Part shown: positions 5,884 to 9,897 of the stretch, piece by piece
How positions within the stretch are numbered: the stretch's first letter is position 1
Layout of the letters: each line of letters starts with the position of its first letter
Assembly (NCBI GenBank): GCA_027064405.1
Contig: JAMOPP010000126.1
Span: forward strand, 1 to 9,897
Direction of reading: 5' to 3'
Length of the DNA: 9,897 nt
Origin: Desulfurellales bacterium
GTDB lineage: Bacteria > Campylobacterota_A > Desulfurellia > Desulfurellales > Hippeaceae
Made by a program: the position numbers and the translations under genes
The notes under the pieces: model-generated
Database searches by the model: none
What the model was told of the DNA's origin: nothing
The model's input: only the letters and a program-made list of their open reading frames with translations

Positions 5884-6733
5884 AATATTTCCCTATCAAA
5901 AATGTAAAAAACAAAACTACACTAATATAACCATTAATATTAAAAAAAGCAATATTTACCTTTGTTAAGTCATTTGGATCCACAAGCCTATGCTCAACAA
6001 TGAGCAAAATCGCTACAATCAAAGCACCAAAATAGGCGATAGCATTCAAAGAAAATTGATATATACTTACAACCAAAAAGGCAAAACCGACCAAATGAAA
6101 TATTTTTGCTATATTCAAAGCCTTGTAGGTACCAAATGCAACAGGAATCGAATGTAGTCCATATTTTCTATCAAATTTTTCATCCTGCGTAGCATAAAGT
6201 ATATCAAATCCCGCTATCCATAAAGCAACAAAGATGGCAAGATACCATATCCCGGGGTTGTTCAAATTACCGCTTGCAGATACATATCCGCCAAGCGGTG
6301 CGATTGCATCAGTTGCACCGAGATAAAGATGAGATAGGAGGGTAAACCTCTTTGTATAAGAATATGTCAAAAGAAAAAATAAAGCTACAGGAGAAAGTTT
6401 AAAGGCTAAATCATTAATAAAGTATGTTGTTAATTCAAAAATAATGATTGATAAAAATGTGAATAGATAAGCACTTTTTAACTTAACCTCCCCTGTTACA
6501 AGTTCTCTCTTTTTTGTTCTTTCATTGGCAGCATCAATTTTTCTGTCTATAATTCGATTTAAAGCCATAGCGGCTGTGCGAGCTGATGCCATAGCAACAG
6601 TAACAAGTATGATAATTTTAACGGAAACATCATTATCACCGAAACCAAGCATCATACCAATATAAGCAAAGGGAAGTGCAAATATTGTATGCTCAAATTT
6701 AATCATAGAAAAAAATTTCAACAAAGCATTCAT
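5876..6733 (-). CDS. mqnP: UbiA-family prenyltransferase, probably MqnP of the futalosine menaquinone pathway
   Basis: This 285-aa integral membrane protein attaches an isoprenoid chain to an aromatic quinone precursor. Both Mg-prenyl-diphosphate motifs are present: NRIIDRKID (59-67, N/DxxxD) followed by NERTKKRELVTG, and QDEKFDRKYGLHSIP (183-197, DxxxD). About eight hydrophobic helices surround them. The REL after RTxxR and the QDxxFDRxxGLxS form are typical of the UbiA-like group linked to menaquinone via futalosine, where the substrate is 1,4-dihydroxy-6-naphthoate. Classical UbiA (4-hydroxybenzoate) is less likely in such an organism but cannot be excluded. It overlaps pgsA by an ATGA junction and the PilZ gene by 8 bp. 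ispG further upstream in the run supplies isoprenoid precursors, which fits a joint supply line. Confidence 0.85.
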   Translation of the reverse strand: MNALLKFFSMIKFEHTIFALPFAYIGMMLGFGDNDVSVKIIILVTVAMASARTAAMALNRIIDRKIDAANERTKKRELVTGEVKLKSAYLFTFLSIIIFELTTYFINDLAFKLSPVALFFLLTYSYTKRFTLLSHLYLGATDAIAPLGGYVSASGNLNNPGIWYLAIFVALWIAGFDILYATQDEKFDRKYGLHSIPVAFGTYKALNIAKIFHLVGFAFLVVSIYQFSLNAIAYFGALIVAILLIVEHRLVDPNDLTKVNIAFFNINGYISVVLFFTFLIGKYYA

Positions 6734-7239
6734 TTTGCACCTTTAAAATAATCATTAAAATATGAATAACCCGATATTACAGTCATAATCATAGCAAAAA
6801 CAAGCAAGTATATGCCAATTTCTCTGAAACCCAAAATGAGGACAACTATAGATATAAACTGTGTTGTCGTTTTAAATTTACCGAGTTTATCAGCAGAAAT
6901 AACGACATTTTCAGACGCTGCTATCGAACGAAGTCCGGTTACTGCAAGCTCCCTTGCTATAATAACAATGACAATCCAATACGGAAGGTCTATAATTTTT
7001 ATCATTGCAGTTAATATACCAATAACAAAAATTTTATCAGCAAGAGGGTCAAGTAGTTTACCTGCAGTAGTTACCGCATTACTATTTCTTGCTATATGAC
7101 CATCTAATATATCACTTAAAATGCCCAAACCAAAAAATATAGCAGCCAAAACAGTGCAATTATATTCCATAAGAACTATAACTATAACTAAATCAAATAT
7201 TCTGAATAAAGATAAAAAATTAGGAATATGTTTTACCAT
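6730..7239 (-). CDS. pgsA: CDP-diacylglycerol--glycerol-3-phosphate 3-phosphatidyltransferase
   Basis: This 169-aa inner-membrane enzyme makes phosphatidylglycerol phosphate, the precursor of phosphatidylglycerol and cardiolipin. The full CDP-alcohol phosphotransferase motif is present: D43-ILD46-G47-HIA50-R51, eight residues, G60-KLLD64-PLAD68. The N-terminal PNFLSLFRI matches the usual PNxLTxxRI start of PgsA, and IIARELAVTGLRSIAA (about 92-107) is also characteristic. Four or five membrane helices are predicted. The length is slightly below the usual 180 or so, with no missing motif. The start overlaps the transglycosylase stop by 7 bp (ATGGTAA), and the end joins mqnP in an ATGA overlap, so it is translated within a coupled chain. 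Confidence 0.93.
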   Translation of the reverse strand: MVKHIPNFLSLFRIFDLVIVIVLMEYNCTVLAAIFFGLGILSDILDGHIARNSNAVTTAGKLLDPLADKIFVIGILTAMIKIIDLPYWIVIVIIARELAVTGLRSIAASENVVISADKLGKFKTTTQFISIVVLILGFREIGIYLLVFAMIMTVISGYSYFNDYFKGAK

Positions 7240-7868
7240 AACTTACCTATATTACTGTATGTGTTTCCAATTTTTACTACAGGTTTACAATGATAAACCT
7301 TCCGTCTTACCTTTGAATATTTTTTATGTTTTATACCGTATGCAGTCAAAAATTTATCAACATAATGCATAGTTTCATAATAAGGCGGGATACCCTTGTA
7401 TTTATCTACCGCAGTTTCACCGGCATTGTAAGCGGCAGCGACAAGTCTTATATCTTTATATTTTTCTGTTAAATGCTTCAAGAACTTCACACCGCCCTCT
7501 ATATTCTCCTCAACACTATTCATATCCTTTACGCCATAACTGCGCGCTGTTTTGTCCATAAGCTGCATAACGCCTACGGCACCGCTTGAAGAAACCGCCG
7601 AAGGCTGAAAATCAGACTCAACCTTAGCAATGGAAAGTGCAATTTTCGGATTAACTGCGTATTTGTAAGAGACTTTTTTAATAATTTCCATAATCTTTCC
7701 TTTACTTAAATTGTTTCTATTTCTATACGCAAAAGCCCGTCTGAAAAAATTTGCGCTATCTATGTTAGTATAAATTTTCTCTGAGTTTTTATCAACTATT
7801 TTTATCTTCGCATTGCACGGGTTCTGTAAAATAAAAAAGAGCACGACAGGCAACCATACAATCTTCAT
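7233..7868 (-). CDS. Exported SLT-type lytic transglycosylase
   Basis: This 211-aa protein begins with a signal peptide (about 1-20, likely cleaved after PCNA) and should act on peptidoglycan in the periplasm. The SLT/goose-lysozyme-like domain spans about 60-170: the catalytic glutamate is in AKVESDF (E84), followed by SSSGAVGVMQLM (93-104), AAAYNAGETAV (144-154) and the closing PPYYETMHYVDKFL (161-174). This is the order found in family 1 lytic transglycosylases. The N-terminal KIKIVDKNSEKIYTNI segment is a short linker. There is no lipobox. It starts in an ATGA overlap with the TPR gene, whose product may be its partner, but that is inference. It could serve cell-wall turnover or open gaps for an envelope machine; context does not decide. 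Confidence 0.9.
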   Translation of the reverse strand: MKIVWLPVVLFFILQNPCNAKIKIVDKNSEKIYTNIDSANFFRRAFAYRNRNNLSKGKIMEIIKKVSYKYAVNPKIALSIAKVESDFQPSAVSSSGAVGVMQLMDKTARSYGVKDMNSVEENIEGGVKFLKHLTEKYKDIRLVAAAYNAGETAVDKYKGIPPYYETMHYVDKFLTAYGIKHKKYSKVRRKVYHCKPVVKIGNTYSNIGKLW

Positions 7869-9565
7869 TTCAACTTTTTAAATATTGTTTTTGCTTTCTT
7901 GTTATTCGGATGTTCTTTAATTATTTCTTTTAAAATAGATTTTGCTTTTTTTATATTTTTAAGTTTTATATATGCTTCTGCGAGATGTATTTTAATAATA
8001 TCATCTTCATCTTTTTTGTTTTTCATATTCATTAAGGCTTTGTTTAAAAAATCAACCGCTTTTTTATATTTGCCCTCTTTATAATAACCGTATCCCAAGC
8101 TATCGAGATAATACGGATTGGATTTATCAAATTCCAAAGCTTTTTTTACAAGTTTTACACCTTGCTTAACATCAATATCTTCATCTATTAAAAGATATCC
8201 AAGATAATTTAAAACCTTAGGAGACTTGCCGTTTATTTTTAAAGATTTTTTAAGGTATTTTATGGCTTTTTGTCTATTTCTAAGCTTATCATAATACAAA
8301 TCGGCAATATAAAAATAAGCCTCATCTTTATTCGAAATTTTTTGAATATTGTCTTTTATAACCTGAATAGCTTTTTTGTAGTTTTTATTTTCATAATATA
8401 TATTGGAAATCATAAAGTATTTTTCAGGTGAACTATCACTCATATCATTAAAGATAGAAAGTGCTTTTTTAATATTTCCAAGTTTGTAGTAGCATATGGA
8501 TTTATTGTAAACAACATCGTTATACAGCAAAGAGGTTTTATCTATTTTATTAAATTGTTTTATAGCTTCTTTATAATTATCCATTCTCATTAAAGATATT
8601 CCGTACATATATCTTAGTCTATATGAGTTGCTTAAAGCATTTTTATGATATTTTATGAATTTAGCCGCTTTTCTATATTGTTTAAGATTTATGTACATAT
8701 AAGCTATCTTCTGAATATAATCTATATTGTTGGGGCTCTTCTTCAGTGCTTTCTTAAAATAATAAAGGGCATTTTTGTAGTCCCTTACATTGTAGTAATC
8801 GTTGCCGATTGCCAAAAACTTCAGACTGTTATTGGATTTGATTTTTTTATAGGTATCTATGGCTTTTTTATACTGCTTTAAATCTTCATAAATAGATGCC
8901 AAAAAAACACCGCTTTTGAAAGAATACCCGTTAAGCAGGAAGGCTTTTTTTGCATACTCCAAAGATTTATTTTTCATACCCAATTTTAGGTACAATTTTG
9001 AAATATAAGAATAGACCTGCGGACTGTTTTTATCGTAGGACAAAGATTTTTTAAAATAGTCCAAAGATGAGGAATAATCCCCTATCTTCATATACAAAAC
9101 AGCAATGCTCTGCAAAGTTTCAGCATTGGGGTGAAAACGAGTCTGCATTTTTTTAATAACATCTATAGCCTTTTTGTATCTTTTTTTAACTATATACACA
9201 TTTAACAGTTTCTGATAGAAAGATTTTTCTTTCGGAAATTTTTTGATGGATATATTTAAAGCATCTTCCAACTCGTCATATTTTTTCAGATAAAACAAAA
9301 TGTCGATGTAATTTTCATAGAATACAGCGGATTTCATATACGGCAATATTTTTTTATAGTCTCTTAAGGCAGCATTAAAATTACCGTTGTATAGATTATT
9401 ATAAGCAGTGATGTAGTGATAATCTATAAATACCTGCTTGCCATCGTACAACTTTGTATTTTGCGTTTTGGAATTAACCGTATTTATCTTAAAAATATAA
9501 AAAATAAAAATGACTGCAAAGGTGTATAAAAAAATAATAGCAATTCTATATTTCTTTTTCTGCAA
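7865..9565 (-). CDS. Membrane-anchored TPR-repeat protein
   Basis: This 566-aa protein has a short basic N-terminus and one hydrophobic helix (about 7-25, RIAIIFLYTFAVIFIFYIF), then a long array of tetratricopeptide repeats from about residue 50 to the end, at least a dozen units of about 34 residues. Clear examples include SLDYFKKSLSYDKNSPQV, ALYYFKKALKKSPNN and YYLDSLGYGYYKEGKYKKAV. Such arrays are protein-binding scaffolds; the orientation suggests the repeats lie in the periplasm. The start is TTG (9565-9563) inside the ispG 3' end, with GGTGGAAGAA just upstream. No in-frame ATG occurs for about 75 codons, and starting there would lose the membrane helix, so TTG is favoured. It is very rich in Lys, Tyr, Asn and Ile. 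The next gene, a lytic transglycosylase, overlaps by 4 bp. Specific function is unknown. Confidence 0.88.
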   Translation of the reverse strand: MQKKKYRIAIIFLYTFAVIFIFYIFKINTVNSKTQNTKLYDGKQVFIDYHYITAYNNLYNGNFNAALRDYKKILPYMKSAVFYENYIDILFYLKKYDELEDALNISIKKFPKEKSFYQKLLNVYIVKKRYKKAIDVIKKMQTRFHPNAETLQSIAVLYMKIGDYSSSLDYFKKSLSYDKNSPQVYSYISKLYLKLGMKNKSLEYAKKAFLLNGYSFKSGVFLASIYEDLKQYKKAIDTYKKIKSNNSLKFLAIGNDYYNVRDYKNALYYFKKALKKSPNNIDYIQKIAYMYINLKQYRKAAKFIKYHKNALSNSYRLRYMYGISLMRMDNYKEAIKQFNKIDKTSLLYNDVVYNKSICYYKLGNIKKALSIFNDMSDSSPEKYFMISNIYYENKNYKKAIQVIKDNIQKISNKDEAYFYIADLYYDKLRNRQKAIKYLKKSLKINGKSPKVLNYLGYLLIDEDIDVKQGVKLVKKALEFDKSNPYYLDSLGYGYYKEGKYKKAVDFLNKALMNMKNKKDEDDIIKIHLAEAYIKLKNIKKAKSILKEIIKEHPNNKKAKTIFKKLK

Positions 9566-9897
9566 ATTCTTCCACCACCTTTACAAATTCATCCACAAGC
9601 TTGTCCTCTCTGACTTTTTTTAAAATTTTCCCTTTTTTAATTATAAGACCAAAATGTCTGCCTCCTGCTATTGCAACATCAGCTTCTTTTGATTCCCCGA
9701 TGGCATTAACAACGCATCCCATTATTGCAACTTTAACAGGTTTTTTAATGTGAGACAATCTTTTTTTTACATTTTCAACCATAGAGATTAAATCTATCTC
9801 TATTCTACCGCAAGTTGGACATGATGTAAAATCTATAGAATGTTTTTTTCTTAAATGTAGCGCATTGAGCATCTCGTAGCAAACATCTATCTCTTTT
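9546..9897 (-). CDS. ispG: 4-hydroxy-3-methylbut-2-en-1-yl diphosphate synthase, C-terminal part (5' end outside window)
   Basis: The visible 116 codons are the C-terminal end of IspG (GcpE), the iron-sulfur enzyme that converts methylerythritol cyclodiphosphate to HMBPP in the MEP isoprenoid pathway. The [4Fe-4S] ligands are visible: SCPTCGR with two cysteines, the cysteine of MGCVVN and the glutamate of the following GE. The segment reads MGCVVNAIGESKEADVAIAGG, with NAIGE in place of the common NGPGE, a variant I associate with Campylobacterota-type IspG. The reading frame stays open to the window edge (KEIDVCYEM precedes the internal methionine at 9872), so the ATG at 9872 is not the start. 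The stop overlaps the TPR gene by 20 bp. Confidence 0.95.
   Translation of the reverse strand, partial: KEIDVCYEMLNALHLRKKHSIDFTSCPTCGRIEIDLISMVENVKKRLSHIKKPVKVAIMGCVVNAIGESKEADVAIAGGRHFGLIIKKGKILKKVREDKLVDEFVKVVEEFAEKEI

Noticed and set aside
1..9897. CRISPR array, tRNA, rRNA, toxin-antitoxin or defence island
   Set aside because: No spaced direct repeats, no clover-leaf or rRNA-like stretches and no matching protein families were seen on either strand.

Overview
The window is AT-rich, compact bacterial DNA. Almost all genes lie on the minus strand and read from high to low coordinates: ispG (partial) > TPR protein > lytic transglycosylase > pgsA > mqnP/ubiA-type prenyltransferase > PilZ protein > membrane coiled-coil/HTH protein > glnB > [promoter + Moco/Tuco-type riboswitch] > modC-like ATPase > modA-like binding protein > modB-like permease > pfkA. 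The low GC, the UbiA subtype expected for futalosine-route menaquinone synthesis, and the IspG variant with NAIGE in place of NGPGE suggest an anaerobic or microaerophilic thiol/sulfur-type bacterium near Campylobacterota, perhaps Desulfurellia (Hippea/Desulfurella-like). This is inference from protein flavour only; no rRNA is present.

Region 1 (1-831): the C-terminal end of an IS3-family transposase on the plus strand, broken by a one-base frameshift, followed by about 560 bp with no convincing intact gene. This part looks like a decaying insertion site at the end of the minus-strand gene run.

Region 2 (832-4602): a metabolic and uptake block. A candidate sigma70 promoter inside the 3' end of glnB drives a leader that folds as a molybdenum/tungsten-cofactor riboswitch and partly buries the Shine-Dalgarno of the transporter ATPase gene. 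Three genes for a molybdate/tungstate-type ABC importer follow in the order ATPase, binding protein, permease. A 6-phosphofructokinase with unusual active-site and effector-site residues lies 75 bp further on, behind its own small intergenic region with a CRP/FNR-like palindrome.

Region 3 (4577-9897): a continuous chain of eight genes in which every neighbour overlaps by 4-20 bp, so translation is probably coupled throughout. It combines isoprenoid precursor synthesis (ispG), cell-envelope work (a TPR scaffold and a lytic transglycosylase), phospholipid synthesis (pgsA), quinone prenylation (mqnP), a probable c-di-GMP receptor (tPilZ-like), a membrane-anchored coiled-coil protein and the nitrogen signalling protein P-II.

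The clearest non-coding element is the riboswitch at about 4453-4560. It was recognised by hand folding: an SD-sequestering closing stem, a GAAA-capped hairpin and a CCUAAG receptor-like strand. I see no CRISPR array, tRNA, rRNA or clearly novel defence system.
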